The translations under genes and the position numbers were made by a program. Below, in pieces: positions 33,677 through 44,599 of a stretch of 64,000 bases of DNA. Positions within the stretch are counted from its first letter, which is position 1, and every line of letters begins with the position of its first letter. This stretch comes from Solen grandis (lineage: Eukaryota > Mollusca > Bivalvia > Adapedonta > Solenidae), in assembly GCA_021229015.1 (NCBI GenBank), contig CM037787.1:39689037-39753036 (forward strand), given 5' to 3'. The notes under the pieces are model-generated. The model worked only from the letters and a program-made list of their open reading frames with translations, was not told the origin of the DNA and did no database searches.

Positions 33677-34286
33677 CTGGAAAATGGAAAATAAATTATT
33701 TAAAATAACAAGCAGGATATTCTTTCAGATACAATGTACTTATTCATGTAATTCATTTGTAAACAAACATTTCTTAAAAAAGTGTGTCCCCTTTTGTTAA
33801 CTTGATTACAATAGTTTTTATAATGTCTCATACACGGTATGAATAATTGTTTCTCTTTGCTATCTGTAAGGGACAACAAAACATACTTTTTCCAATTTTC
33901 TCAAAACATCACCTGGAAACAAACCTTGAAATTAACAATTTACAAACAAGAGGTTACCTATATCTCTCACCAAAGTACATTAGCTATTAGTCACTTGATT
34001 TTAACTGCTTACTTTTAGCAGCAATTGGATTCAAGTTCAAGGTACAAAGAATTCTTATGTTAGTTCATCTTGAGGCCTCATTTTTCAAGAGATCAAAATT
34101 GCTTAAGCTTATGGGACCATGAGGATATTGATAATGCAAAAAAAAAAAAAAACTAGCAATGTGCCATAGGACTCGGATGCCCCAGCTATTTTGCTTATCA
34201 GATTGATACACTACCTTGTAATCTACATTTGAGTACGGAACGTGCTACCAGGGTCATGGGTCTATAGGAGATGAGACAACACTTAC
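33677..34286 (-). other. candidate intron of zinc-finger locus 2
   Basis: About 610 bp between the conserved first-exon donor and the last-exon acceptor, the only one of the three loci with a short intron. An A-run lies near 34138-34152. Confidence 0.55.
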
Positions 34287-34540
34287 TTTGCCAGTGATTT
34301 TCATGGCCACATCACACCATCTGGTTATAACTTTGAGCTTCGAGGGTTAAAGGGACCAGCCCATTATTGTTGGACAGTGGGATAGACAGACACAGTATTT
34401 TGTAACAACAGTTTATTCTTCCTGTAATTTGGTGTGAACATGGGTCAGGGAAGACCAACCCTGCTACACCTTACAATAATGTACATATACATGAGTAAAT
34501 CAATACAATATTTGCTGTTAAACATATAATTTAGTTATTG
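34287..34540 (-). other. conserved 5' exon copy, candidate first exon of zinc-finger locus 2
   Basis: Minus strand: ..CCATGAAAATCACTGGCAAA|GTAAGT with intron GT at 34286-34285. Homologous over about 250 bp to 60847-61090 and over a shorter length to 31898. The conserved ATG lies at 34304-34302, 18 bases before the donor. Joining to the 33676 acceptor in phase gives only a short frame before a stop, so the ATG is now a small upstream frame at best. Confidence 0.6.
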
Positions 34541-34682
34541 TATTAATATTTTGTAAAAATCGTAATGGCAGGTTGTATTTATATGATGATAATGTTAATA
34601 GATAACAGAGGGTTGGATATAAACACAGGCACATTTTATTAGGTGTAATCTTAATGTAAACTCACACAAAATACACTTTATT

Positions 34683-34732
34683 TATTTTTGACTGAAATAT
34701 TGTCGTAGCGACAGTAAATTCCAAAACAACAT
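34683..34732 (+). mobile_element. short SINE fragment
   Basis: 'gactgaaatattgtcgtagc' + 'gacagtaaatt' is the reverse complement of the SINE core start; opposite orientation to the other copies. Confidence 0.6.
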
Positions 34733-34995
34733 TTCATTTATCTATTTTAGAGAGGAGTTTTGATGTTATTTATCATAGCATTATGGTAATTATTTTACAG
34801 AACAAGGTTGATGAAAAAAAAAAATCAAACACACACACCAACTGCATGCACTTCTTAACTTTAAGAGAAAATACCAACTGAGCCGTCTGCTAGCTTTTTT
34901 TAAAAGCTAACCTTGTGGCTTTTATCTTGTATGTATATGTATGTGTTTAGCCAATTGTTCCTTAATACAAAATGGTATTCACAAACAGTACATTT

Positions 34996-35538
34996 TTATG
35001 GATCTTCTCCAGTGTGGATTCTCATGTGTTTATTTACGCTTGACTTTTGACTACTTGCAAATTCACACACTGTACATTTGTGTGGCTTTTCTCCAGTATG
35101 AATTCGCATATGTATATGTAAGTATGATTTTTGACAACTTGCATATTCACACACAGTACATTTGTATGGCTTTTCTCCTGTGTGTATTCGTATGTGTCTG
35201 GTCAAGTCTGACTTCATTAAACTTGCAAAATCACACAAAGTACATTTGTATAGCTTTTCTCCTGTGTGTTTTCGTATGTGTTGATTTAAGCCTGAAATTT
35301 GACTACTTGCATATTCACACACAGTACATTTGTATGGCTTTTCTCCAGTATGTATTCGTATGTGCCTGGTCAAGTCTGTCTTAATAAAACTTGCATAATC
35401 ACAGAAGGTGCACTTGTATGGCTTTTCTCCAGTATGGATCCACATGTGTTTACCTAAGTGTAACTTCTGACCACATGCATATTCACAAACAGTACATTTG
35501 TATGGTTTATGTCCTTTATGTGAGATCAAGGAAGACAT
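34996..35538 (-). CDS. C2H2 zinc-finger protein, locus 3 (six intact fingers)
   Basis: A 180-codon frame with six 28-residue C2H2 fingers and HTGEKPYKC linkers. Helices: QKLHLGK, IKTDLTR, QISGLNQ, MKSDLTR, QKSYLHI, QKSSVNK. Fingers 2 and 4 share the TDLTR/SDLTR helix and '[11 protein letters not shown]', a sign of internal duplication. The frame ends HTGEDP-stop. A seventh finger (KCTVCEYHFVLRNNW) follows in the same frame behind the TAA down to about 34905, so the stop is a point change in an older, longer protein. Upstream, decayed fingers extend to the conserved acceptor at 36208-36209. No effector domain seen. Confidence 0.78.
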   Translation of the reverse strand: MSSLISHKGHKPYKCTVCEYACGQKLHLGKHMWIHTGEKPYKCTFCDYASFIKTDLTRHIRIHTGEKPYKCTVCEYASSQISGLNQHIRKHTGEKLYKCTLCDFASLMKSDLTRHIRIHTGEKPYKCTVCEYASCQKSYLHIHMRIHTGEKPHKCTVCEFASSQKSSVNKHMRIHTGEDP

Positions 35539-36207
35539 GACTTATTACATAATCACACACAATTACACTTGTATAACTTATTTCCTATTTTATCATTATT
35601 ACATATAAACATTCACAAGCAGTACACTTATCTTACTTTTCAATTCCATGCATCTATATATGTTTCACTGAGTCTCCTTCCTCAATAAATGCATATTCAA
35701 ACATAGTGTACATGTATGGCTTTTCCCCTATATGCACTGGTATATGACAGGTTAACACTGATCTGAGTACATGCACATTACACTAGTGTGTTTCTCCTGT
35801 AAGCATTTGTCTGTGTTTGAGGAAGTCTGACTGGCAGCTATTTGCATACTGGCATACATTACACTTGAATCATTTTTATCCTGCGTGTTTTGCATTTATC
35901 CCATCAAGGCAGACTCTTGATTAAATCTGTTTTGGAATGGCATGTGTTTTAGGTTTATATTGACTTCTGACTGACATATAGTACACTCCTTGTCTTTGAT
36001 CAAGTTTGACTCACACAGTAAATGGTTAGTATTATTTGTTTGCTTTTGTTCGACCAAGTGATGTATATGACCACAGGTTTCTGACACACTTATAACATGT
36101 ATATGATTGCCTCTTGTAGGGATCTGTTTATCTGTTAACAGGCATGTGTTCTAAGTAGATATTGTCTGCATAATTCATTATTCAGCATATGTCTCACATG
36201 AAGAATA
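35539..36207 (-). pseudogene. zinc-finger locus 3, decayed N-terminal part of last exon
   Basis: Acceptor 'tttctttttcag|TATTCTTCATG' at 36209-36208. Downstream, broken finger pieces such as EKPYMYTMFEYAFIEEG and KECTICQSEVNINLKHM in several frames. Confidence 0.7.
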
Positions 36208-36298
36208 CTGAAAAAGAAAATAAATAATTTTAAATAACAAGCAGGATATTGTTTCTGGTACTAATTTATGTAATTAATTTGTAAGAGAAATAAGTTTC

Positions 36299-36539
36299 TT
36301 AACCCTTTCCCTCATAGAGGACACCATGAAAAGACCTATGCGAACAGCATAAAACCAGATCAGCCTGTGAGTAACTCACAGGCTGATCAGGTTTTATGCT
36401 GTTCACTGCTCCTCAGTGGTTGGAAATGAGGATTTTGTAATTAAATTTGGTAAGGTTTAACCGTGATTTTTTGCAGATCAGGCTTTATGTGGTACCTATT
36501 GAGTGCGTCAAAATGAGTCTATATGAGGGAAAGGGTTAA
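36299..36539 (-). mobile_element. TTAA-flanked piggyBac-like MITE
   Basis: TTAACCCTTTCCCTCATAGA at left and 'tatatgagggaaagggttaa' at right. The central dyad has arms with 'gcataaaaccagatcagcct'. Inverted relative to the 20431 copy. Both ends perfect over 13-14 bp. Confidence 0.9.
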
Positions 36540-36553
36540 ACTGTGAAAACTTA

Positions 36554-37263
36554 CAGGGCTGTAAAAATCCACTCATCCGCTCGTATTTACGAGTGAATTT
36601 CAGGGTCGGACGAGCATAATTTCCCTGAACACTCGTCCGACCAGATGAGTAACTTTTCGCGGCCAAGAAAGAAATGTTTCAGTAAAAAATGAATTACAGA
36701 TTGTTACGATGGTTAATCATGATCATAATCTCTTTACTTGATCAGGGGGGCTAATTATGATAAGATATCACCATAGTGACGCTCATTTTTTAGAAAGATC
36801 CGTTAAGTGCTAAAGCAGACTGGTTCACAATATTCTATGGTGTTTTTTCAATACGTTTTTTGTAAGTTTGCGGCACAGTCCAGGACTGCAGCACACTCAG
36901 GGACTGCAAATATGTTTTGTTTCCAGCGGTCAGTATGTCGAAACAATTGTCAATGAAAACGCTTCTCGGCGGCAGAGACGATGAAAATACAAAAAAGCGA
37001 GTTTAAAACATAGGAAGCACCAAAGCGCTTACGATAAAACGAAACGCACAAGAAAAGCCCTGGATCATTGGTTTTCTGGCTTTCCGTGGTTGACAAAAAA
37101 AGATGAAAAACTGTTTTGCAGTGTTTCCACAAAATATCAAAAGCTTTATACAAGCAAAAATTACAATCATTTTAGGAGGAGCTAAATTTGTTTAAGGATG
37201 CGTAAGATTTTTCACCTACTCGTCCTACAGGACGAGTGTCCTAAAAGAAATTTTACACCCCTG
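36554..37263. mobile_element. hAT-like TIR element, uninterrupted copy
   Basis: CAGGGCTGTAAAAATCCACT with 'catccgctcgtatttacgag' at left; 'ctactcgtcctacaggacga' + 'gtgtcc' and TTTTACACCCCTG at right. Middle parts ('gcggcacagtccaggactgc', 'ggcggcagagacgatgaaaa') match 28735-29080. About 710 bp, non-coding. Confidence 0.65.
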
Positions 37264-37273
37264 TGTTACAATA

Positions 37274-37639
37274 TTAATATTTCACATCTTCATGAGTGTT
37301 TTGTGAGAATTCTGGGTTCAGGGGTGGGGAGTTTACAATAAGACACAGGATATAGTTATTACTAAGATAAGACATGGCAATGCCACGAGAACTAGATTTT
37401 TCACATCCTTTGTACACCTGTAACATACTGAAATGGGTAAAACTTGTGTTAACCATCATCTCTGAATAAAGGTCACTGACATTGACAACAATGCTGATAA
37501 ACTGACTTTGCTCTATATGTTCAATTTTCCCATGAACAGCGGACACTAGGCAACCCTGTCCACCTTGTGGTCTCCTGTTGGCGTCAACTAGCTGCTTCCC
37601 AAAAAAAAAAATCCCAGGTACCAAACAGCCTACTGACAC
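37274..37639 (-). CDS. unrecognised open frame, doubtful
   Basis: A 121-codon frame of fairly protein-like composition (for example VSAVHGKIEHIEQSQFISIV). It matches no family I know, has no neighbouring exon, and is flanked by repeats. A run of A on the plus strand supplies FFF near its start. It could be a decayed exon or chance. Confidence 0.2.
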   Translation of the reverse strand: MSVGCLVPGIFFFGKQLVDANRRPQGGQGCLVSAVHGKIEHIEQSQFISIVVNVSDLYSEMMVNTSFTHFSMLQVYKGCEKSSSRGIAMSYLSNNYILCLIVNSPPLNPEFSQNTHEDVKY

Positions 37640-38360
37640 AAGGGGTGGGAATGGAATATGATCTCGGTGGTCTGATCTTATTGTTCAACCTATCTAGTTG
37701 ATAAGCAACTTTGATCTTGGTCTTGGGGCTTGTAAAAAACAGCTAATTATCTTACAGCTATCTTAACTAATTATCTAATTAGCTGAAATCAAGGGCTGAC
37801 AGGTAGCTTATTTGATTAGTTGTTGTTTATGTATCTATGACAATGGCACCTGTTAACACACATATGTTAGTGTGTAAGCCCAGGCACATCCTTGGCATAT
37901 TGCTAATATAAAACAAACAGTGATTCGGAAGTACATAAATAACAAGAGGGCCATGATGGCCCTGGATTGCTCACCTGAGTATACGGTTACCCAAGGAACA
38001 TCAGTCTGTATTAAAACATTTTGAAATTTGGCCAGTAGTTTTAAAGGAGATGATCCCTGTAAAGTTTTCCCTATATACATAAAAGGCAAATAAGCCCCGC
38101 CCCTGGCAGCCATGTTTTTTAATTGGATCGGAATAATTTTAGCAACTTTGATAGAGGTTGACCCAAGGAACATCTGTACCAATTTATTTTTAAATCTGGC
38201 CAGTAGTTTTGAAGCAGATGATTTTTTAAAGTTTTCATATATTTTTTTCTTTTTGTTGCCATGGCAACCAGATTTCTATATGGATCAAGTTTATTTTAGG
38301 AACTTTTGTGAAGGTTGACCCAAGGATCATTCCTGCCAAGTTTAATCAAATTCTGTCCAG

Positions 38361-38615
38361 TGGTGCGAAACATCAAATATATTAGAAAAACGCATTGGCA
38401 AAAATTCAAAGGGTCTGGAAATACCATCATCAAACTTTAAACAATATGAAAAGTCATTCTTTGTGGACACTGTGATTCACTGGAATCATCTCACTGATAA
38501 TATAGTGCAAGCTGGCTCTGTTGAGGCATTCAAAAATGCCTTAAAGAGCCACAGCCAATAGTGCAGAGCTCTTCTTCCGTTATGTAAAACCCAGTATTGG
38601 GATCCACAATGTATT
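38361..38615 (+). mobile_element. LINE C-terminal fragment inside the family 1b element
   Basis: Encodes QYEKSFFVDTVIHWNHL then DNIVQAGSVEAFKNALKSH and a stop at 38559-38561. This is the 'SFFxRTVxxWNxLPxxVVxAxSxxxFKxxL' end of Jockey/CR1-type reverse transcriptases. Family 1b text is broken at 'gtccagtggt' and resumes with 'tttcagattcagagga'. Confidence 0.8.
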
Positions 38616-38960
38616 TGTTTCAGATTCAGAGGAACTGTTGATTAAATTTTTCCTATATACATATAAGGCAAATAAGCCCCGCCCCTGGCGGCCATGTTTT
38701 TTACGGATCGGATTTTTTTTTAGCAACTTTGGTAGAGGTTGACCCAAGGAACATCTGTACCAAATTATTTTGAAATCTGGCCAGTAGTTTTGAAGAAGAT
38801 GATTTTTAAAGTTTTCATTTTTTTTTTGTTGCCATGGCAACCAGAGTTCTACATGGATCAAGTTTATTTTAGCAACTTTTGTGAAGGTTGACCCAAGGAT
38901 CATCCCTGCCAAGTTTAATCAAATTCTGTCCAGTGGTTTCAGAGGAGATGTTGTTTAAAG

Positions 38961-39600
38961 GTTTCTCTATATACATATAAGGCAAATAAGCCCCGCCCCT
39001 GGCGGCCATGTTTTTTTACGGATCGGAATAATTTTAGCAACTTTGGTAGAGGTTGACCCAAGGAACATCTGTACCAATTTATTTTAAAATCTGGCCAGTA
39101 GTTTTGAAGAAGATGATTTTTAAAGTTTTCAAATTATTTTTCTTTTTGTAGCCATGGCAACCAGAGTTCTACATGGATCAAGTTTATTTTAGCAACTTTT
39201 GTGAAGGTTGACCCAAGGATCATCCCTGCCAAGTTTAATCAAATTCTGTCCAGTGGTTTCAGAGGAGATGTTGTTTAAAGGTTTCTCTATATACATATAA
39301 GGCAAATAAGCCCCGCCCCTGGCGGCCATGTTTTTTTACGGATCGGAATAATTTTAGCAACTTTGGTAGAGGTTGACCCAAGGAACATCTGTACCAATTT
39401 ATTTTAAAATCTGGCCAGTAGTTTTGAAGAAGATGATTTTTAAAGTTTTCAAATTATTTTTCTTTTTGTAGCCATGGCAACCAAGTTCTTCATGGATCAA
39501 CTTTATTTTAGCAACTTTTGTAGAGCCTCACCCAAGGAACATTCCTGCCAAGTTTCATTAAATTCTGTCTAGCGGTTTCAGAGGAGATGTCGTTTAAAGA
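38961..39600. repeat. 321-bp direct duplication
   Basis: 'gtttctctatatacatataa' begins at 38961 and again at 39282. The two units are identical for roughly the first 225 bp and then diverge slightly, so the duplication is recent. Confidence 0.9.
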
Positions 39601-40602
39601 AAATTGTTGACGACGCATGACACACGACGCACGACGACGGACGAAGGGAGATCACAATAGCTCACCTTGAGCGCTTCGTGCTCAGGTGAGCTAAAAATGA
39701 TAAAAACAATCTGAATGAAACTGACTTCGAAGTTCTATCAATAAATAAAGAATCTATAGTGATTAATGTTGAATGAAACAACTTTATTCCTGCGATGAGG
39801 AGTGCTGATCTAATCGTGCACATTCCGGTGGCTGATTTGAACACTGCATTACGCTCTCTATATAGTACCGTTGTGTGCATTTATACTCCTTGTGTAGTGA
39901 GGCAATCTGATGATGATGATAATGTAAATCGGTTGTCAGACGTTTCACCCCCAAGTTTTTTTCCTCCCAAGACGTTTCAAACTAGGGGTGAAACGTCCTG
40001 TATTTGAGATATAACAGGTTGTTTCCTCCCCTCTGTTATTTTATTTAAGCCTTTGATTTAATTACTTATATTATCCTAAATTATTTAAAGAGTATTCAAT
40101 GTTTTTATAGAATGTTATTTGAATTATGGTAAGTTGTCTTTACTGAATTTATTAAATAGTTACTAAATAATAAATAATTACAAATTATAAATATTATTAA
40201 CATTATTATTTTTAGATACATAAGTGATTAAGGAATCCTAAATTTTACTATTTAACCTCTGGTTACTAGACTGTAGTGTGTGCATCATGTAAGAAATGGT
40301 GATTAAGAGTATCATAGATATATTGCATATCTATATAAGTTATACCAAGACATGGTTAATCTATAGTTCAATATACATAAAGCCATGGTTAATATCTATA
40401 GATGTAAGAAATGGAATTTTGAGGTTTGTTTGTCTATTCAGTTGGTATATTAATCTTGTAAATATGTATTTGTGTTGTTTTACATTTTATATTATATTTT
40501 AGACATATTTCCAGGTAATTTTGTTGTTTTTTATATCATATTTTCATTTTTAAACACACACACCTTACATATATTTGATTCATTCAAGATTTACAAAATC
40601 CT

Positions 40603-40760
40603 TAAATATGTTTAGAAATGATCATACTTATATTAACATAATTACACATCTCTTAAATATGTTTAGAAATGATCATACTTATATTAACATAATTACACAT
40701 CTCTTAAATATGTTTAGAAATGATCATACTTATATTAACATAATTACACATCTCTTAAAT
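40603..40760. repeat. 51-bp tandem repeat, three copies
   Basis: Unit 'cttaaatatgtttagaaatg' + 'atcatacttatattaacata' + 'attacacatct'; 51-bp spacing checked at 40611 and 40662. Confidence 0.95.
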
Positions 40761-40840
40761 ATATTTTTAATCTTAAAACTTTAACATATAACAGTAAACT
40801 GTATAATGAATATCTTTTAGGGGGAAAATACAATAATAAA

Positions 40841-42712
40841 TGTAAAAGGGTCTTTGTTGTGTTTGTTTAGTTGTATATACAGTTCTGTTCTTGTCAGTGC
40901 TGGGTGTTGTTTGATATGTGGTCTGTCTTTGTGATTCTGTCCTGCCTACGTGAACTGTCCATGTGCTACCTGTCCTGTCAACGTGAACTCTTATGTCTGT
41001 GACACTGTAATTGTTTGTTCAGGGTGCTTGAGCTGACTGCAAGGAGTGAGTGAGTGATTTTAACCAGCCTATATATATCTTGTCTCCCATTCTTTTAACC
41101 ATTCCGCTCAGTAGCTGCCGTAACGCTAGTAGATCTAGGATTCTATTTGAGAAGAATTCTTAAGACATAGCCTTAGTACCTGTAGTTGCATACATGCCAT
41201 ATCTCCCGGCGGGAGATTAAATCTCCCGGGATTTCGACTTGTCTCCCGATCTCCCGCCGGGAGGTGAAAATCTCCCGGTCTGACTTTTCCCTTTGAACTC
41301 AGTATAATCCATTCTATTACCAAACTATGATACAGCATCAAGAAGCTTACATAAGAACATGTGTTAGTATCAATTCTGACCAGTGTGCTGTACACAGCCA
41401 CAGGCAATGTGTGATTGTCCTTATCCAATCAAATTGCGTGATTCAGACAGGTAGCAGATTCGCCAGTCTATCAGTTGAAACAATTATCGTCGGGTCATTA
41501 GCAGCTATCAAGGCAATACTAAAGCTAGAATGAGTAAGGTTAGAATGCATTTGGTACATCGTAATAAAGACGTAAATGATTGCTTTAGTATATCTTACCA
41601 GGGATAAAAAGGTCCCGGAGAATAGCTAATCCTTACTTACCGGAAGTGTAAACAATAAATGATAATTAGATCAGCTGTTTACCAATCATTTAAATCTTAA
41701 CAAAACTCGTCATATGGACACATCATATAAAGTACACCTCAGCTAGCGGTAAATTGCAAATGAAGTGCAATTTTCACACCGACGCTGATTTGATTAACAA
41801 CAGATATCGTCTGCTGAATAATTTACTATAATGAGATGTGCTGATCGGAAGAGTTGGATAACCACTTCATATCACCATACCGTACACGATAAATATTTTC
41901 AGCTAAATAATATTTTGGCTAAAAGCAATTTAATTTAGAAAAAAAAGAAAGAAAACACAGACAGAAGGTGAAAATATTATTAAATATGATCTGACTCTTT
42001 ATCTTTATTCATCCCCATTAATTAAAACCATATGATCAGAAATCATTCCATAAATCAAAGATACTGTATCAATTTAAATGTGTTTGATGTAAATGGCATG
42101 ATCTCTGATCTGTTACAAGGTAGTGTTGCATTCAATGTGAAACGGTGCTTGTGGAAAGTTAAGTTTCTATTTGAGTAAGATATCTATTAATAAATTTTTA
42201 GATTTTTTTAGATATAATTTTTAAAGGTATTTTCATTAATGCAATACACAGTATATAATATAAACTGTTAATGAATTTAATGAAGGGTAATCAAATGTGT
42301 ATTTTTTTTTTTTTCATTAATAATGTCTCTTTGATATAAGTCGTAAAATCTCCCTGGCTGGACCCCAAATCTCCCTGTGAAAATTTCAAAACCTCCCTGG
42401 GAGACATACTGAAAATATGGCATGTATGTAGTTGGTAAGTTTATTTTATACTTTTAGAGTTAAACATTAAATACTTTATGCTTTGTACGAATATTACATT
42501 TACTGTATTTATCGGAATAATTAATTTAATTGTTTGATATTATTGATAATAGTGCCTGAACACTTTATATGTATTAATAAGACTATCTTACATTAATTTA
42601 TATTTATTTCAGGCCTTCTTCTCCTGCTTATTTACAATAGTGTAAATAAAACCATTGAAAAAGAACCCCGGAGTTGCTTTTATCTCCACCCTGTTACAAA
42701 TACATATTAACA
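40841..42712 (+). mobile_element. LTR-like repeat, copy 1 (split)
   Basis: TGTAAAAGGGTCTTTGTTGT at the start and 'ccccggagttgcttttatct' near the end. It matches 47786-48300 in several blocks ('gtgaactgtccatgtgctac', 'tgagtgagtgattttaa'). TG start, AATAAA near the end and a TATATATAT box fit a solo LTR; no internal retrotransposon region was found. Interrupted by 41189-42428. Confidence 0.5.
41189..42428. mobile_element. 1.24-kb TIR element with TAGTTG duplication
   Basis: Ends CATACATGCCATAT and its reverse complement ATATGGCATGTATG, flanked by TAGTTG on both sides (41183-41188 and 42429-42434). Just inside are runs of 'atctcccgg' motifs. Interior 41610-41900 is homologous to 6960-7250. No coding sequence. 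Confidence 0.75.
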
Positions 42713-42842
42713 AGTCTAATATAAAGTAGGGGTGAAACGTCTCGATCTTTGAAAACTGGGGGTGAAACGTCTAGGGGAGGAAACGAATTGGGGGTGAAAC
42801 GTCTGGAATATTCATGTAAATCCACAACAACGTTCAAGATGA

Positions 42843-42939
42843 ACATTCTGTAATCTCTATTGAGATCCGCTCCAGTTATTTTTTTCGTATTGGCCTCCAG
42901 CGGATAGGAATTTCAGTAGAGATTAAGATTAAACATTCT
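42843..42939. repeat. imperfect inverted repeat
   Basis: 'taatctctattgagatccgc' + 'tccag' faces 'ccagcggataggaatttcag' + 'tagagatta'; arms of about 25-30 bp with a few mismatches. Confidence 0.55.
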
Positions 42940-43051
42940 GATGCCGTCGCTTGGTCAAGACAGAGTGAAACAATTTCGCACACGTATGTCGGAGCAAGAC
43001 ACCGAAAGACAAGTCAGGAGACAAGATGAAGAAAGTACAGATGTGTGTGAG
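42940..43051 (+). CDS. exon-like stretch, unknown product
   Basis: ATG-initiated frame of 37 codons, MPSLGQDRVKQFRTRMSEQ and then a charged Glu/Asp/Arg/Gln-rich stretch, ending GAG|GTAAAA, a possible donor. The nearest acceptor in phase is 'tttattTCAG|GTCGACAGG' at about 43709; it continues open for about 31 codons (VDRSFLETDNFLVADIQITA) to TGA. That acceptor lies inside the 43173-45098 mobile element, so the joined product, if any, would be a chimera. Family not recognised. Confidence 0.35.
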
Positions 43052-43440
43052 GTAAAAAACCTTGATAAATCGGAAAATAATACTTTTAATTACCTATATT
43101 CCTCTTAGGATTCTCCTCTTTGCCGCCATATTGACTGGTTTCCGAAATTATCGAGCGTTGGGCTCAACGTCTGGGTGTCAACTCGGCCTAAAAACCTAAT
43201 CGGCCTGGTCCAAGTCGGCCTGGTCCAAGTCGGCCTACTATGAATAATGATACAAGGTGTTCCCGGTAACACCTACTGAGACAAACATCCTTTAATTTCT
43301 CAACGAATAATAAAGGTGTTAAAAATGATAAAAGTGTTACACAGTTGTTAATTAGAAGAAATAGCAAATTAATTTACCACTTTCATGATCATTAAAATGG
43401 GGAATCAATGGCTTTATGATGTTTTTAATGTTTATTCAGT

Positions 43441-43476
<36 letters not shown>

Positions 43477-43477
43477 T
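43441..43477. repeat. (GT)n microsatellite
   Basis: About 16 GT units inside the 1.9-kb TIR element. Confidence 0.97.
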
Positions 43478-44340
43478 ATTTCAACTTTTCATTTTTATGA
43501 GCCAATTGAAGCAAAATAAGTATATGGTATCCCTTTGAAATAATTTACTTCAAACGTGTTCGATTTTTTTGTATGATCTTAATGTTCAAATGAAAACTTT
43601 CAAATTAAATAATAAGCGGATTAACTTCGGTTTCATTAAAATCAATCAAATTCTAATTAGAAACAAAACGACGTCTTCAATAATTTATATGAATATCCTT
43701 TATTTCAGGTCGACAGGTCATTCCTAGAAACAGACAATTTCCTTGTTGCAGACATTCAGATTACCGCCCAGAGACCCTTCATGTTTGCAACTGATATCAG
43801 CTGACATTACTGCGAGATGCGAAGCAGGGGTATATGGATGGAAGGTACTATACCTTTAAATCTGTCTCTCTTATATATTACACAATAAACATGGTAATCT
43901 AGAAACGGGTATAGCTAAACAGCGGATATATGGCTCATATCCGCGGATATGGAATTCAGTCTGCGGATATATTTTTACATAGTGCTTATAATCATCATTT
44001 CATATTGAATAAGAAATTTACAAAACTATTATATATTACCTATTTTTATACTTTTGTTATGTTTATTTGTCTTTATCTTCAGATACTTGGCAAGCCGTTC
44101 CCAAGACAGAGGAGTGGTCGGTGTTACATAAATTTTAATACTCATCCTGTTTTCATGACCTTCATTTTGTTCTAATTTTTTTGGTCTCGCAATAGTTGTT
44201 TTCTGCCGTTCCCCCAAAACTTATGTCATTAACAATAAAAAAATATGTTTTTAAGTTAACTTTACTTTCCATATTATATATTTTTTCTTTATCACAATGT
44301 TATATATTCTTTAGTACTAATTTTTATGAATGTTTAATTA

Positions 44341-44599
44341 CAGGATGGCATCATAGAGTCAACAACAAGGCTGGGAATACAGGACTTGGGTTCTACCGAC
44401 TAGTTCCATTTCTCCGGCAGGAATCCAAACTTAGTGAAACTGGCAGTTGACGCTGGCGATCTCGACCGAGCAAGATCATGGCGATCTAAGGAAACGGATA
44501 AGAAAAATGTTGAATGCTGGTATGCCTACGAGAAAGGATCATTGAAGACGTCGGCCTTCCCACATATGATGGGCGGAATTTACCGCGTTAAGGTTTAGA
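44341..44599 (+). pseudogene. coding remnant of unknown family inside TIR element
   Basis: After an acceptor-like 'tttaattacag' two consecutive frames look like protein: GWHHRVNNKAGNTGLGFYRL, then after a one-base slip near 44420 NPNLVKLAVDAGDLDRARSW, followed by a KNVECWYAYEKGS block, to a stop at 44597-44599. The first part recalls the start of a zinc-coordinating domain such as THAP, but the key Cys residues are not visible, so I do not assign it. Confidence 0.35.

Larger units (their letters stand above)
37941..39697 (+). mobile_element. family 1b element with LINE insertion
   Basis: Head AACAAGAGGGCCATGATGGC, arm 'gctcacctgag', tail 'ccttgagcgcttcgtgctca' + 'ggtgagctaaaaa'. The core consists of 'ggcaaataagccccgcccct' / 'gccatggcaaccagagttct' units, the last two being 321-bp repeats. 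Near 39600 it has the family's 'gacgacgcatgacacacgac' segment. Confidence 0.85.
39937..42805. mobile_element. 2.9-kb TIR element of unknown class, hosting insertions
   Basis: Left end CAGACGTTTCACCCCCAAG, then 'tttcctcccaagacgtttca' and GGGGTGAAACGTCC. The right end, read in reverse, is CAGACGTTTCACCCCCAAT, then 'tcgtttcctcccctagacgt' and a third GACGTTTCACCCC. Inverted ends of about 50 bp with internal iterations of ACGTTTCACCCC. No target duplication could be fixed. The interior holds an LTR-like repeat, which is itself split by another TIR element. Confidence 0.65.

Noticed and set aside
36546..37271. 8-bp target duplication around the hAT-like element
   Set aside because: 'aaaactta' and 'tgttacaa' do not match; only a weak 'ttaca' echo is present, so the superfamily stays tentative.
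37274..37639. A conserved single-exon gene
   Set aside because: No family match, no neighbouring exons; listed only as a doubtful frame.
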